Source of the DNA: JBOGNO01 sp050747245
Lineage (GTDB): Bacteria; Acidobacteriota; Terriglobia; Acidiferrales; UBA7541
DNA length: 64,000 bases
Reading direction: 5' to 3'
Assembly: GCA_050747245.1 (NCBI GenBank)
Contig: JBOGNO010000001.1
Location: forward strand, 464,219-528,218
Below the pieces are notes generated by a model, which saw only the letters and a list, made by a program, of their open reading frames with translations, searched no databases and was not told the origin of the DNA. Each line of letters opens with the position of its first letter. The first letter of the stretch is position 1. Positions 44,180-53,269 of this stretch are shown here, in pieces. The translations under genes and the position numbers were made by a program.

Positions 44180-45004
44180 CTATAACGGATTTTTCGCCGC
44201 GCGTTCGGCGATTTCCGCTGCTGCCTTTTGCATTTCGGAGTGAATCTTCCCGTTCGAAGCCAGAATATCCTTGTCGCCGGGATGGTAAGGGCGCCCCGCA
44301 ATGTCCGTCACCATCCCGCCCGCTTCGCGCACCAGCAACATTCCCGCCGCCGTGTCCCACGACTTCAGTCCGAATTCCCAGAACCCGTCGAATCTCCCGC
44401 AGGCCACGTAGCACAGATCGAGCGCGGCCGATCCGTCGCGTCTCACGCCGTGCGACCTTAGTGTGAAATTCCAGTAAAAGTGGATGTTCGGATTCTCGCT
44501 GCGTTTGTGGCTGGGAAATCCAGTAGCCAGCAGAGCGGTTGAGAGCCGCTCGACCACGGATACGCGGATGCGCTTGTTATTGAGATATGCCCCCTCGCCC
44601 CGCATCGCGGAAAAAAGTTCATCGCGCACTGGATCGAAGACCACGCCCGCCAGCGCCTCGCCTGCTTCGTGCAGCGCGATCGACACTGCAAAACAGGGAT
44701 ACCCGTGCGCAAAATTTGTCGTCCCATCCAGCGGATCCACGTACCAGACGTAGCGCCCCCCCGCTGCCGCTTCACCCCCGGATCCTTCTTCGGCCACAAT
44801 TGCGTGCTGTGGGAAATTGCGTTGCAGCCGCGCGACAATGGCGGCCTCCGACCGTTTGTCCGCTTCCGTCACCAGGTCCACTTCGCCCTTGTAGCTGATT
44901 TTCTTCGGCCGGCCGTGCCCCGCCATCAAAATGGCGCCAGCCTCGCGCGCCGCCTCAGTCGCGACTTCGAGAAAATGCACGGGACTCGCCGAATTGATGT
45001 TCAT
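44180..45004 (-). CDS. Inositol monophosphatase family protein
   Basis: 274-residue Mg2+-dependent phosphatase of the IMPase/SuhB fold. Metal-site motifs: VAEEG, WYVDPLDGTTNFAHGYP and WDTAAGMLLVREAGG. The substrate may be inositol-1-phosphate, or another sugar or nucleotide phosphate as in SuhB, CysQ and FBPase IV relatives. It converges with asmA, only three bases separating the stops. Confidence 0.9.
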   Translation of the reverse strand: MNINSASPVHFLEVATEAAREAGAILMAGHGRPKKISYKGEVDLVTEADKRSEAAIVARLQRNFPQHAIVAEEGSGGEAAAGGRYVWYVDPLDGTTNFAHGYPCFAVSIALHEAGEALAGVVFDPVRDELFSAMRGEGAYLNNKRIRVSVVERLSTALLATGFPSHKRSENPNIHFYWNFTLRSHGVRRDGSAALDLCYVACGRFDGFWEFGLKSWDTAAGMLLVREAGGMVTDIAGRPYHPGDKDILASNGKIHSEMQKAAAEIAERAAKNPL

Positions 45005-45037
45005 AGGAGTCGTTGTTTCCTGGATTTTCGCGCCGCG

Positions 45038-45952
45038 CTACCGTGTTCCGGCCGCGGCAAAATAACCCTTTCGGTAGTGCAACACCGCCGCGCCTTGCAC
45101 GCGCACTTCGATGTGGCGGTAGTTTCCCGCCGGTGGCCGCGGCTGGGGATAATAGCCCAGAAGGTACTGCGTGCGAAGCTCGCGATCAATTTGCTCGAAC
45201 ATCGCATCGAGTTGCTGATAGCTGTCCAGATAAAAGACCGCGCCCCCTGTGCTCTCAATAATTGTTTCGAGCGCGTGCTCTCCCGCCGTATTTCTCCCGT
45301 TTTCGGATTTGATGGGTCGCACGACGATCGTGTAAATCAGCGCTTCAGAAGCAATCGCCGCCCGGCGCGTGGCTTCAAATGTCGAGTCGCTCGTTGTTTC
45401 GCCGGCATCCGTAACCATCACGATCACTCGCCGCCGGTCCCCGGGACGCTGCCCGAGTTCCCGCGCTCCCAGCACCACCGCGTCATACATTGCCGTCCCG
45501 CTGCCGGGAGTCACACGCCTCACCGCCTCCTGCAACCTCGGAACGTCCGCGGAAAATTCCGAAAGCTGCGTCACAGATTCATCGAACTCAAAAACGGCCA
45601 GAGCGTCGCCCGGCCTCACCACCTGCCGGATAAAATGCGCCGCCGCCTCGGATTCGGTTTTCAGTTCTTTGATCGCGCTCAGGCTGGTGTCAATCATCAG
45701 CGCCAGGTCGAGCGGCTGGTTGGTTTCCGGCTCGAACCTTGCGATTTTCTGCTTCACTCCGTCTTCATAAATCTCGAAGGAATCCACCGGAAGGTCGAGG
45801 ATTGGCCTTCCGTCCGCACCCAACACGCTGGTAAGCACATTCACCAGGTTCGATTCCACGCGTATCGGTGGCCTTTTCTGCGCGTGCGGGAGCGCGCTCC
45901 CCGCCGCCAGGAGCCCCGCGCAAACCGCCGCAGCTCGTCTTACGCGCATCAC
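45038..45952 (-). CDS. Exported VWA-domain protein (acidobacterial VWFA-related type)
   Basis: 304 residues: signal peptide (about 1-24), a short beta-rich N-terminal part (VLTSVLGADGRPILDLPVDSFEIYEDG), and a von Willebrand A domain with a MIDAS site (LMIDTSLSA, then GSGTAMYDAV and MVTDAGETTSDS). It ends in YLLGYYPQPRPPAGNYRHIEV, the classical tail of acidobacterial VWFA-related proteins. Metal-dependent binding to an unknown partner is expected. Confidence 0.88.
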   Translation of the reverse strand: MMRVRRAAAVCAGLLAAGSALPHAQKRPPIRVESNLVNVLTSVLGADGRPILDLPVDSFEIYEDGVKQKIARFEPETNQPLDLALMIDTSLSAIKELKTESEAAAHFIRQVVRPGDALAVFEFDESVTQLSEFSADVPRLQEAVRRVTPGSGTAMYDAVVLGARELGQRPGDRRRVIVMVTDAGETTSDSTFEATRRAAIASEALIYTIVVRPIKSENGRNTAGEHALETIIESTGGAVFYLDSYQQLDAMFEQIDRELRTQYLLGYYPQPRPPAGNYRHIEVRVQGAAVLHYRKGYFAAAGTR

Positions 45953-45976
45953 TCTTAGGGTAGATTCACTTCCCCA

Positions 45977-46672
45977 TCAAAAGGCTTCTTGCGAGGGTAT
46001 CTCGCCGTCGGCCCACATGCTGCCGTCGGAGAAGAATTCCTTCTTCCAGATGGGCGCCACGCGCTTAAGCGTGTCGATTCCGTAACGGCAGGCCTCCAGC
46101 GCCGCGGCGCGGTGCCCCGCGCTTACGGCGATCAGCACGCTCGTTTCCCCGATTTCAAGCCTCCCCAGCCGGTGCACCATCGCGATGCGGTGAATCGAAA
46201 ATCGCTCATGCATGTGCGCCGCAATCTCCCGCATTTTCGCGAGCGCCATGGCCTCATACGCTTCGTACTCCAGGTAAACCGTTCGCCGGCCCCCCGAATG
46301 ATTCCTCACGATTCCCTCGAACACCGCCACCGCGCCGTCTTCCGCGGCCTTCACCCCGGCCACAACTTCTTCCGCCGCGATGCGCTCGCGCACCAGCGCG
46401 AAATTATCTTCACAAACTTCCGCTTCCTCTCCCCCGCTCACCGGCGGAAGGAAAGCCACCTCGTCGCCCTCGACCAGCGCCGCGCGCCATTCCGTGAATT
46501 CCTGGTTGCGCGATGCCACCACCGAGGAACGAAACGCCGCGAGCTCCGGAGCTCGCCGGGCGTAGCGCTCGAACAAATCCGAAATTTTCGCGCCCTCGGA
46601 GACCTCCGCCTCTTCTTCCGCGCATCCGGCCATCTCGCGCAGCCTTCCAAAAAAAAGAACTCGTACCCGCAT
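45977..46672 (-). CDS. Fused molybdopterin synthase MoaD-MoaE
   Basis: 231 residues. The N-terminal 81 are MoaD-like (beta-grasp, VLFFGRLREMAG...), ending in FLPPVSGG at 80-81, the usual MoaD C-terminal Gly-Gly. MoaE follows, with AVFEGIVRNHSGGRRTVYLEYEAY, HRLGRLEIGE, and the catalytic C-terminal RVAPIWKKEFFSDG. Together they put sulfur on precursor Z to make molybdopterin. The same arrangement is known as MoaX in mycobacteria, where cleavage after the Gly-Gly frees MoaD. No other moa genes are adjacent. Confidence 0.92.
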   Translation of the reverse strand: MRVRVLFFGRLREMAGCAEEEAEVSEGAKISDLFERYARRAPELAAFRSSVVASRNQEFTEWRAALVEGDEVAFLPPVSGGEEAEVCEDNFALVRERIAAEEVVAGVKAAEDGAVAVFEGIVRNHSGGRRTVYLEYEAYEAMALAKMREIAAHMHERFSIHRIAMVHRLGRLEIGETSVLIAVSAGHRAAALEACRYGIDTLKRVAPIWKKEFFSDGSMWADGEIPSQEAF

Positions 46673-46884
46673 GGTCGTTATTCTACGCGCTGCAGCTTTC
46701 CCGCGCCATGTGCGCCGCGGCGTCCTCGCCAGTTGGCATTTTTTTCACGCGCAAAAATTTCGACGCCATCATTCTTTTCACCGGCGATGAAATCTCGGCC
46801 CGCCGAAGCTGCTCCTTGACGCACGCTTGCACCCGCCGTAGCGTAATCGGTTCAGGCTGGCTTAAGGCCCGCCCGAGGTCGCAC

Positions 46885-47790
46885 TTGCGCATTTTGATTA
46901 CCGGCTCATCGGGACTCATCGGCTCGGCCCTCGCGAATTCCCTGCGCGGCGAAGGCCACACTGTCATTCCCCTTGTGCGCGGCGGAAACAGTTCTGCTCC
47001 GGGAACGATTGCATGGAATCCAGAAATCGGCGAAATCAATGCTGCCATGCTCGAGGGCACGGACGCGCTCATTCATCTCGCCGGGGCTTCAGTTGCCGAA
47101 GGCCGCTGGACGCCCCCGCGCAAGAAAATCCTCCGTGCCAGCCGCGTCGAAGCCACGCAAAAATTGGTGGCCGCGCTCCGCCGTCTGGGAATGCCGCCCC
47201 GCGTAATGATTGCCGCCTCGGCTGTGGGTTATTACGGAAATCGCGGCGACGAAAAGCTCTCCGAAGCCAGCCCGCCCGGAAATGATTTCGCGGCGCAGCT
47301 CTGCATTGACTGGGAAGCGGCCTCGATGGAAGCGGAGAGTTTGGGCATCCGAGTCGTCACGCTGCGTTTTGGCGTCGTGCTTTCTTCCGCCGGCGGAGCG
47401 CTGACAAAAATGTTGCCGCCCTTTCGCTTCGGCGTCGGCGGCCGGCTCGGCTCCGGCCGTCAGTGGATCTCGTGGCTCACGCGCCCAGACGCGTTGGGAA
47501 TCATCCGCCACGCCATGGAAGATTCCAATCTGCGCGGCCCCGTTAATGCTGTCTCGCCGTCTCCCGTCACGAATTCAGAGTTCACGCGTATTCTCGCGAA
47601 AGCCCTTCATCGCCCCGCCATTTTCCCCGTTCCCGCGTTGGCGCTGCGTGCCCTCGTGGGCGAAATGGCCGATGGACTGCTCCTTGCGAGCCAACGCGTC
47701 GTTCCCGAAAAACTCCACGCCTCCCTCTACAGCTTTCGCCACCCCGATCTCGCCTCCGCCCTCAGCTCCACACTCGATAAACCTGACTGA
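46885..47790 (+). CDS. TIGR01777-family NAD-dependent epimerase (YfcH-like)
   Basis: 301 residues from TTG 46885. The nucleotide-binding motif RILITGSSGLIGSALA is at the N-terminus, followed by HLAGASVAEGRWTPPRKKIL and ASAVGYYGNRG. The C-terminal domain carries the RQWISWLTRPDALGIIRHAM and AVSPSPVTNSEF signatures. These extended-SDR enzymes occur widely (cell-division inhibitor SulA-like or YfcH) but have no firm substrate. The frame continues upstream to 46513 without family similarity; TTG 46885 has GAGGT before it. Confidence 0.85.
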   Translation: MRILITGSSGLIGSALANSLRGEGHTVIPLVRGGNSSAPGTIAWNPEIGEINAAMLEGTDALIHLAGASVAEGRWTPPRKKILRASRVEATQKLVAALRRLGMPPRVMIAASAVGYYGNRGDEKLSEASPPGNDFAAQLCIDWEAASMEAESLGIRVVTLRFGVVLSSAGGALTKMLPPFRFGVGGRLGSGRQWISWLTRPDALGIIRHAMEDSNLRGPVNAVSPSPVTNSEFTRILAKALHRPAIFPVPALALRALVGEMADGLLLASQRVVPEKLHASLYSFRHPDLASALSSTLDKPD

Positions 47791-47818
47791 AATCATTACG
47801 CGCAATTAGAACTGGAAC

Positions 47819-48859
47819 TTAATTTGGGTGCTGCAAAATCTTGTGTGCGACAAATCCGCGCGGCCCCACGGCCCAGCTTGTTGCGTCGTTCGCATATGCA
47901 ATCGCATTGATGTTTTCCTCGCTCACGCGCGCCCACCCGCGCCCCAAAGCGCCAAAAATCATACCGGCGCTTCCCGCGGCCAGAATATCTCCTGAGCTGG
48001 GCCTGTACGCCACCGCCGATAGATAAAGTCCGCGCGGCGAAGTTTCCTCGCCCACGCGCCATGTCTTGCCGCCGTCATCTGTGAACATCACATTCGGCAA
48101 ATTCGAATCGGCGGGGTGCCCGTAATCCCCGCCCGCTGCAACGCCGCGCTTTGCATCGCGGAACGCCACCGAGAAAACTCCGCTGCTCGCATTCTGAGGA
48201 TGCAGCGGAGTCTCGGCCACCTCCCACGTTTTTCCGCGATCAGCCGAGCGAAAGACGCGCGCGCTCGCCGCTCCCCCCGTGCCGAACCAAACCCTGCTCT
48301 CACCCTCCACGGTGAGGCACGAATTGCTCGCCGCGAACGCACCTTCCCCGGCGAGAGCGCGCGGCATCCTCGCGGGCGCAATCTTTTTCCAATTCTTCCC
48401 GCCATCTTTCGTCGTAAAGAGCGCGAAGCGGCCCTCCACCGGGTCGCTCAGGACTATGCCGTGCTGCCGGTCCCAAAATCCGATCGCGTCGAAAAAAATC
48501 CCGGGCGTTTTTTCCTCATACACGAGCTGCCACTTTTCTCCGCCGTCTTCCGTCCGATAAATGCGCGCGGCTCCGTCTTCCGCTTTGCCGGAGCTCATCG
48601 CCACCGCCGTCCGGGCATCGAACGCGCGAATTCCACGGATGTCCAGCTTCTCGGCCCCCGCCACGGTGCGGACGCTCCAGGTCTCGCCGCCATCCGTTGT
48701 GCGAATCACGGCTCCGTTTGTGCCGCTCACCCAGATAACACTTGCGTCCACGATGCTCAATCCGCGAAAACTCTCCTTCGTCGCAACCGTAATTTGCTTC
48801 CACTGCGCACCGCCGCCCAGCGCCGCCAGCAGAATAAACAGGAGTATTCTTCCCTTCAT
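47819..48859 (-). CDS. Exported beta-propeller protein, Ycf48/photosystem-II-assembly-factor-like
   Basis: 346 residues: signal peptide (GRILLFILLAALGGGAQ), then repeated blades with the BNR/Asp-box pattern (TTDGGETWSV, TEDGGEKWQL, TKDGGKNWKK, SADRGKTWEV, TDDGGKTWRV). In cyanobacteria such propellers help photosystem II assembly; in heterotrophs, including acidobacteria, the role is unknown and probably protein or glycan binding. Start at ATG 48859; ATG 48868 is also possible. No strong ribosome-binding site. Confidence 0.8.
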   Translation of the reverse strand: MKGRILLFILLAALGGGAQWKQITVATKESFRGLSIVDASVIWVSGTNGAVIRTTDGGETWSVRTVAGAEKLDIRGIRAFDARTAVAMSSGKAEDGAARIYRTEDGGEKWQLVYEEKTPGIFFDAIGFWDRQHGIVLSDPVEGRFALFTTKDGGKNWKKIAPARMPRALAGEGAFAASNSCLTVEGESRVWFGTGGAASARVFRSADRGKTWEVAETPLHPQNASSGVFSVAFRDAKRGVAAGGDYGHPADSNLPNVMFTDDGGKTWRVGEETSPRGLYLSAVAYRPSSGDILAAGSAGMIFGALGRGWARVSEENINAIAYANDATSWAVGPRGFVAHKILQHPN

Positions 48860-49026
48860 GTCGCGCATTACATCACAGAGGCCGCGAAACCGCACAGACT
48901 TCATCTAGGAGGTCGGTCCGTCTCGCAGGATTCAAAAAATGGAGTTATGAAAATGCTGGCAAGCGTGTGATGCTACCTCTCGTAGTACACGATCCTCAGG
49001 CGGTTAACAGAAAAAAGGAGCATTCC

Positions 49027-49599
49027 ATGACCTCCAGCCGTTTCACTCGCAGAGATTTTTCCGTGCGTCTGGCCACCTTATTGTCCGCGCTCGGAGTCGC
49101 CCGAACTGCATTCGGATCGGCCGGGAGTTCTCAGGCGGCGCGAACATCCGGGAGCGAGGAGGTCTCTCACACCGCCGAAGCGATTCACCAGGAAGTTCTC
49201 TTAAAAGCGAGCCCGAAGCGCGTCTATGAAGCGCTCACCGACGCCAGCCATTTCGATAAAGTCGTGCAACTCAGCGCGGCCATGAAATCCGGCATGATCA
49301 AGGGAGGCCCTCCGACGGAGCTCAGCCCCGAAGTGGGCAGCGCCTTCACGCTTTTCGGCGGCTTCATCGTGGGAATTCAAGTCGAACTCGTGCCCAACCA
49401 GCGCATTGTCGAGGCTTGGCGTGCCGCCCCTGACTGGAATCCCGGCGTCTACTCGATCGCACGTTTCGAGCTCACCGAGCAAGATTCCGGAACCAAACTT
49501 GTTCTTGACCACACCGGCTTCCCGGAGGGAGATGGGCAAACCCTCGCCCAGGGATGGAAGGAAAATTATTGGGAGCCGCTCGCAAAGTCCTTGGCTTAG
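49027..49599 (+). CDS. Tat-exported SRPBCC/AHSA1-family protein
   Basis: 190 residues from ATG 49027, behind AAAAAAGGAG. The N-terminus is a twin-arginine signal (SRFTRRDFSVRLATLLSALG), so the protein is exported folded. The mature part is an AHSA1/START-like domain (VLLKASPKRVYEALTDASHF, PNQRIVEAWR, LVLDHTGFPEGDGQTLAQGWKENY) that forms a hydrophobic ligand pocket. SRPBCC members are normally cytoplasmic, so export is notable. Ligand unknown. Confidence 0.85.
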   Translation: MTSSRFTRRDFSVRLATLLSALGVARTAFGSAGSSQAARTSGSEEVSHTAEAIHQEVLLKASPKRVYEALTDASHFDKVVQLSAAMKSGMIKGGPPTELSPEVGSAFTLFGGFIVGIQVELVPNQRIVEAWRAAPDWNPGVYSIARFELTEQDSGTKLVLDHTGFPEGDGQTLAQGWKENYWEPLAKSLA

Positions 49600-49740
49600 A
49601 CAACCATCTGGGAAGATCGGCGATTCGATCTGCAAAATCTGCTTGCAATCCCGCGCATTCGCCGCCTCTCCGCCTCGATTGACTTGCGTGGCGCGCTATG
49701 CTACCCATACTGCTTCTCTTCTCGCACTCTGAACCGGCGG

Positions 49741-50214
49741 ATGGACGAACAAGGCAAAAAGATTGAGGTCGCGCTCGAGACGCTGCTCGACAGCGTGGAC
49801 CTCGCTGAGACCGTTGTGGTGGGCATCGCCGAATCTTCCGGCTTTCCCGAAGAGGAATGCCACAAGATCGGCATGGCCGTCCGCGAGAGTGTCATCAACG
49901 CCTACAATTATGGCAATCAGCGCGAGCGCGCGAAGAAGATCTTGCTCACGGTCGAGCTTTTCCCCAAAAAAATGGTGGTGCGTGTGCTCGACCAGGGAAC
50001 CGGCTTCGACGCCCAGGCCATTCCCGATTGCCTTGCGGAGGAGAATCTGCTGCGCACTTCCGGCCGGGGACTTTTTCTCATTCGCGCTTTCATGGACGAC
50101 TTCGAAGTGCAGCGCGGCACCGCCGGCGGCGCCGAGCTCGTCATGACCAAATTTTTCCCAGCTCCCGGTTCATCGAACGGCGGTTCCCCAGCTCGAGCGC
50201 CGGAGGAGAATTGA
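49741..50214 (+). CDS. Anti-sigma serine kinase-type regulator (HATPase, RsbW/SpoIIAB-like)
   Basis: 157 residues. GHKL ATPase boxes: N-box IGMAVRESVINAYNYGN, G1 VRVLDQGTGFD, and G2 SGRGLFLIRAFMDDFEV. Such proteins bind a sigma factor or phosphorylate a STAS antagonist. ATG 49741 is chosen over the longer frame from 49684. The STAS gene starts two bases after its stop, forming a partner-switching pair; no sigma factor or phosphatase gene is near. Confidence 0.88.
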   Translation: MDEQGKKIEVALETLLDSVDLAETVVVGIAESSGFPEEECHKIGMAVRESVINAYNYGNQRERAKKILLTVELFPKKMVVRVLDQGTGFDAQAIPDCLAEENLLRTSGRGLFLIRAFMDDFEVQRGTAGGAELVMTKFFPAPGSSNGGSPARAPEEN

Positions 50215-50215
50215 C

Positions 50216-50563
50216 GTGACCAGTCTGCAAGGCACCGTGCGCGATTCTTACGGCATCACCGTCGTGGATTTAAGCGGGAAAATTACTCTCGGCGAGGGCA
50301 GCGCTCTTCTTCGCACCACTGTGCAGGAGCTTTTGTCCAAGGGGAACACACGCATCGTCCTCAATCTCGGCGACGTCTCCTACATCGACAGTTCTGGCAT
50401 CGGCGAGCTCATCAGCGTTTTTGCCACCACACGCAGCCACGGCGGTGAAATCAAGCTCATCAAGCTTACCAAGCGCATTCGCGACCTGCTGCAGATCACT
50501 CGCCTCTACACCGTCTTCGATATCCGCGAGGACGAAAAGGATGCCGCCGCTCATTTTCGCTGA
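50216..50563 (+). CDS. STAS-domain anti-sigma factor antagonist
   Basis: 115 residues of the SpoIIAA/RsbV type. The phosphorylation motif is VSYIDSSGIGELIS, the target Ser being the first of the pair (about residue 59). It starts at GTG 50216, coupled to the upstream kinase-type gene. When unphosphorylated it would capture the kinase and release its target regulator. It ends with an acidic/Lys tail. Confidence 0.9.
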   Translation: MTSLQGTVRDSYGITVVDLSGKITLGEGSALLRTTVQELLSKGNTRIVLNLGDVSYIDSSGIGELISVFATTRSHGGEIKLIKLTKRIRDLLQITRLYTVFDIREDEKDAAAHFR

Positions 50564-50595
50564 GATTTTCGCGCCACCGCAGCGCGACCCATCTG

Positions 50596-53052
50596 TTATT
50601 CATGCCGCAGCGCGGTCATCGGATCCACGCTCATCGCGCGTCGCGCCGGAAAGTAGCACGCCGCCATCCCGACCGCCGCCAGCAGTATCGCCATGCTTGA
50701 GAATGTACCCGGATCGGTCGGCTTCACCTCGAAAAGCAGGCTGGCCATCACCCGTGTCAGCCCCAGCGCGCCGGCAATCCCGATGGCGATGCCCAGCAAA
50801 ACCAGTCTCGCCGCGTCGCCCAGAATCAACCTCAGCACGTCGCCCCGCTGTGCTCCCAGCGCCGCACGCACGCCGATTTCGTGCGTGCGCTCGGTGACGC
50901 TGCCGGAAAGTACTCCGTAGATTCCCGTGGCCGCCAGCGCCAGCGCCACAATCCCGAACGCTTCGAACAGAATCAGCGCGAATCGTCGCTGTGCCTCTGA
51001 CTTGGCGAGAAGATCATCCATCGTCGCGACTCGCAGGATCGGCTGATCCTTGTCTACCGACCAGATTGCTTTTCGGACGGTTGTGGCGAGCGCTGCGGCG
51101 TCGCCGCGCGTTCGGACCACCAGCGACATAGCATCGTCCGCGAACCACGATTGCGCGCTCGTGATGTACACCGCATCCGGATTGCTCACGGCCAGCGAGG
51201 TCTGCTTCACGTCTCCCACCACGCCGACTATCGTGTACCATGGCCGGTCCATTGGGCCAACGTGAACCCGCCCGCCAATCGGGTCGCGCCCGGGGAATTC
51301 GCTTTTCGCCAGTGATTCGCTGATCAGCACCGCCTGTGGCGCTCCTGCCGCGTCGCGCTCGTCAAGAAAACGGCCACGCCGGAGCGGGATCCCCATGGTC
51401 TCAAGGTAACCCGGACTTATCACATACCGGAACACGTCGCGGCCGCCCTCCCCGGGTTTCTCGTTCTCGAACGCCGCCCCATACCGGTTGAACTCAAATT
51501 GTTGGCTATCCAGCGGCAACAAGCTCGTCAACGCCGCCGACGTCACGCCGGGAACATGACGTACTTCGTCGAGAGCCTGCGTGAAGAACGCACGCCGGAC
51601 GGTGTTACCGGCCCCCGGCGCCGAAGTGAGATCATCGAATCTGTGTCCCGACGTCTGCACCTGCATCGTGAGCAAATTAGAGGCGTCAAACCCGGGTGCG
51701 ACACCGAATACACGCTGAAGGCTGCGCAATAGCAATCCCGCGCTCACCAGCAACACGAGCGCGAGCGCGACCTCCGCAACTACCAGCGTCCGCCGCGTCC
51801 ATTGGTGGCCGCCGCTGCTCTGTCGCGAGCCTTGCTGCATTCCGTTGCGAAGGTCCGCGCGCGACGCATCCAGCGCCGGAACCAGCCCAACCAGCAGTCC
51901 AATCACTGTCGTGATGAGGAACGCGAAAGCGAAAACGGGACCATTCACGGAAATGTCGCCCAGACGTGGAAGTTCGGCGGGACTCACCGCTATGATCGCG
52001 CTCACCCCCAGCTCCGCCACCACCAGCCCGAGTGCGCCGCCAAGGAGTGAAAGAAATAGACTTTCCGTGAGAAGTTGTCGGATCACCCGCGCTCGTCCCG
52101 CGCCCAGCGCTGCGCGCATCGCGAATTCGCCGCGCCGCTGCGCCCCGCGCGCAAGCAGCAGATTCGTCACGTTTACGCACGCGATTAGCAGCACCAGCGT
52201 GACCGCGCCGAAAATGGCGAGCAGCGCCGAGCGCACCCCGCGCGTGACGTCTCCCTGCAGCGCGTTGACGATGAACCCGTACTTCAGCGACGCCCAGGGA
52301 GGTCGCGGAAACTCCGGCACGGGGTCATGTGCGATTCTGTCTAGGTCTTGTTTGGCTTGGTCAGTGCTAAGGCCCTGTCGCAATCGCCCCACCATGTGCA
52401 TGTGATGGCCCCACTCCCCCGTTTGATAATTGGTGATATGGCTTGTGTCGTACTGCAACGGAGACCAAATCTCTGAAGAAGACTCAAGGACATTCTCAAA
52501 TCCGCGCGGCATCACCCCAATGACCGTATAGCTGTCGCCATCGAGCGTGATCTGGCGTCCCAGAATCTCGCGGTCCCCGCTGTAGCGGCGCTGCCACAAA
52601 CCGTAGCTGAGGATCGCCACCTTCGCGCCGTTCATTACATCGTCGGACGCCTGAAAGTCTCGCCCGATCTCTGGCTTCACTCCCAGGACCTGAAAGTAGC
52701 TCGCGCTCACGCTCTGCCCATCGAGCCGTTCCGGTTCTTCCGGTCCAGTCAGAGTTGGTTGCCAGACATCCATCGCCGCGATCTCACTGAACGAGCGGTT
52801 TCGCTGTGCCGCTTCTCGATATGTGTGAAAGGTTACGTCGGAGCGTTCCCCCTGAAAAGTGTCCCAGATCATCATGAGGCGATTGGCGTCCGGATACGGC
52901 AGCGACTCAAATAGAATGGCATTCACTGCGCTGAAGATTGCCGTGTTCGCGCCAATCCCCAGCGCCAGTGTGAGCGCCGCCACGGCAGTGAACCCCGGCG
53001 ATTTCGCTAGCATTCGCAAGCCGTACCGCAAATCCTGCCAGAGCGACCCCAT
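50596..53052 (-). CDS. Large MacB/FtsX-type ABC permease (acidobacterial orphan permease)
   Basis: 818 residues from ATG 53052, behind GGAGG. It has two FtsX/MacB-PCD units: LRYGLRMLAKSPGFTAVAA at the N-terminus and a similar block near the middle, with LALGIGANTAIFSAVNAIL and a large periplasmic domain between. No ATPase gene is adjacent, hence 'orphan' permease. This copy lacks the charged N-terminal prefix of its neighbour. It follows the neighbour on the same strand, 217 bases away, and the two probably form one unit under PadR control. Substrate unknown. Confidence 0.9.
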   Translation of the reverse strand: MGSLWQDLRYGLRMLAKSPGFTAVAALTLALGIGANTAIFSAVNAILFESLPYPDANRLMMIWDTFQGERSDVTFHTYREAAQRNRSFSEIAAMDVWQPTLTGPEEPERLDGQSVSASYFQVLGVKPEIGRDFQASDDVMNGAKVAILSYGLWQRRYSGDREILGRQITLDGDSYTVIGVMPRGFENVLESSSEIWSPLQYDTSHITNYQTGEWGHHMHMVGRLRQGLSTDQAKQDLDRIAHDPVPEFPRPPWASLKYGFIVNALQGDVTRGVRSALLAIFGAVTLVLLIACVNVTNLLLARGAQRRGEFAMRAALGAGRARVIRQLLTESLFLSLLGGALGLVVAELGVSAIIAVSPAELPRLGDISVNGPVFAFAFLITTVIGLLVGLVPALDASRADLRNGMQQGSRQSSGGHQWTRRTLVVAEVALALVLLVSAGLLLRSLQRVFGVAPGFDASNLLTMQVQTSGHRFDDLTSAPGAGNTVRRAFFTQALDEVRHVPGVTSAALTSLLPLDSQQFEFNRYGAAFENEKPGEGGRDVFRYVISPGYLETMGIPLRRGRFLDERDAAGAPQAVLISESLAKSEFPGRDPIGGRVHVGPMDRPWYTIVGVVGDVKQTSLAVSNPDAVYITSAQSWFADDAMSLVVRTRGDAAALATTVRKAIWSVDKDQPILRVATMDDLLAKSEAQRRFALILFEAFGIVALALAATGIYGVLSGSVTERTHEIGVRAALGAQRGDVLRLILGDAARLVLLGIAIGIAGALGLTRVMASLLFEVKPTDPGTFSSMAILLAAVGMAACYFPARRAMSVDPMTALRHE

Positions 53053-53269
53053 TTCGAAACCTCCCGACACAATGTCAAGCCCAAGGTAGCACACCCGCTG
53101 CCAGGTTCACATGTGTGGAAACCTAGCCATCCCAAGGACTTCCGGAGGGAGAAGCAGGAAGCTCCAGTTGCAATTGCCCGCTTTTGGGATTCACCTATCG
53201 CAGCAACGGACGCTCCCCGCACGGACATGGATATCGAAGGAGCCTCGCTGAGCGCATGCCAGCGCTGCC

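Noticed and set aside
44669..45958. 429-codon plus-strand frame opposite the inositol-phosphatase and VWA genes
   Set aside because: Spans two real genes on the opposite strand; no ribosome-binding site or motif.
46513..46884. Upstream extension of the epimerase gene
   Set aside because: The extra 124 codons overlap the molybdopterin synthase gene in antisense and show no family similarity; TTG 46885 has a better start signal.
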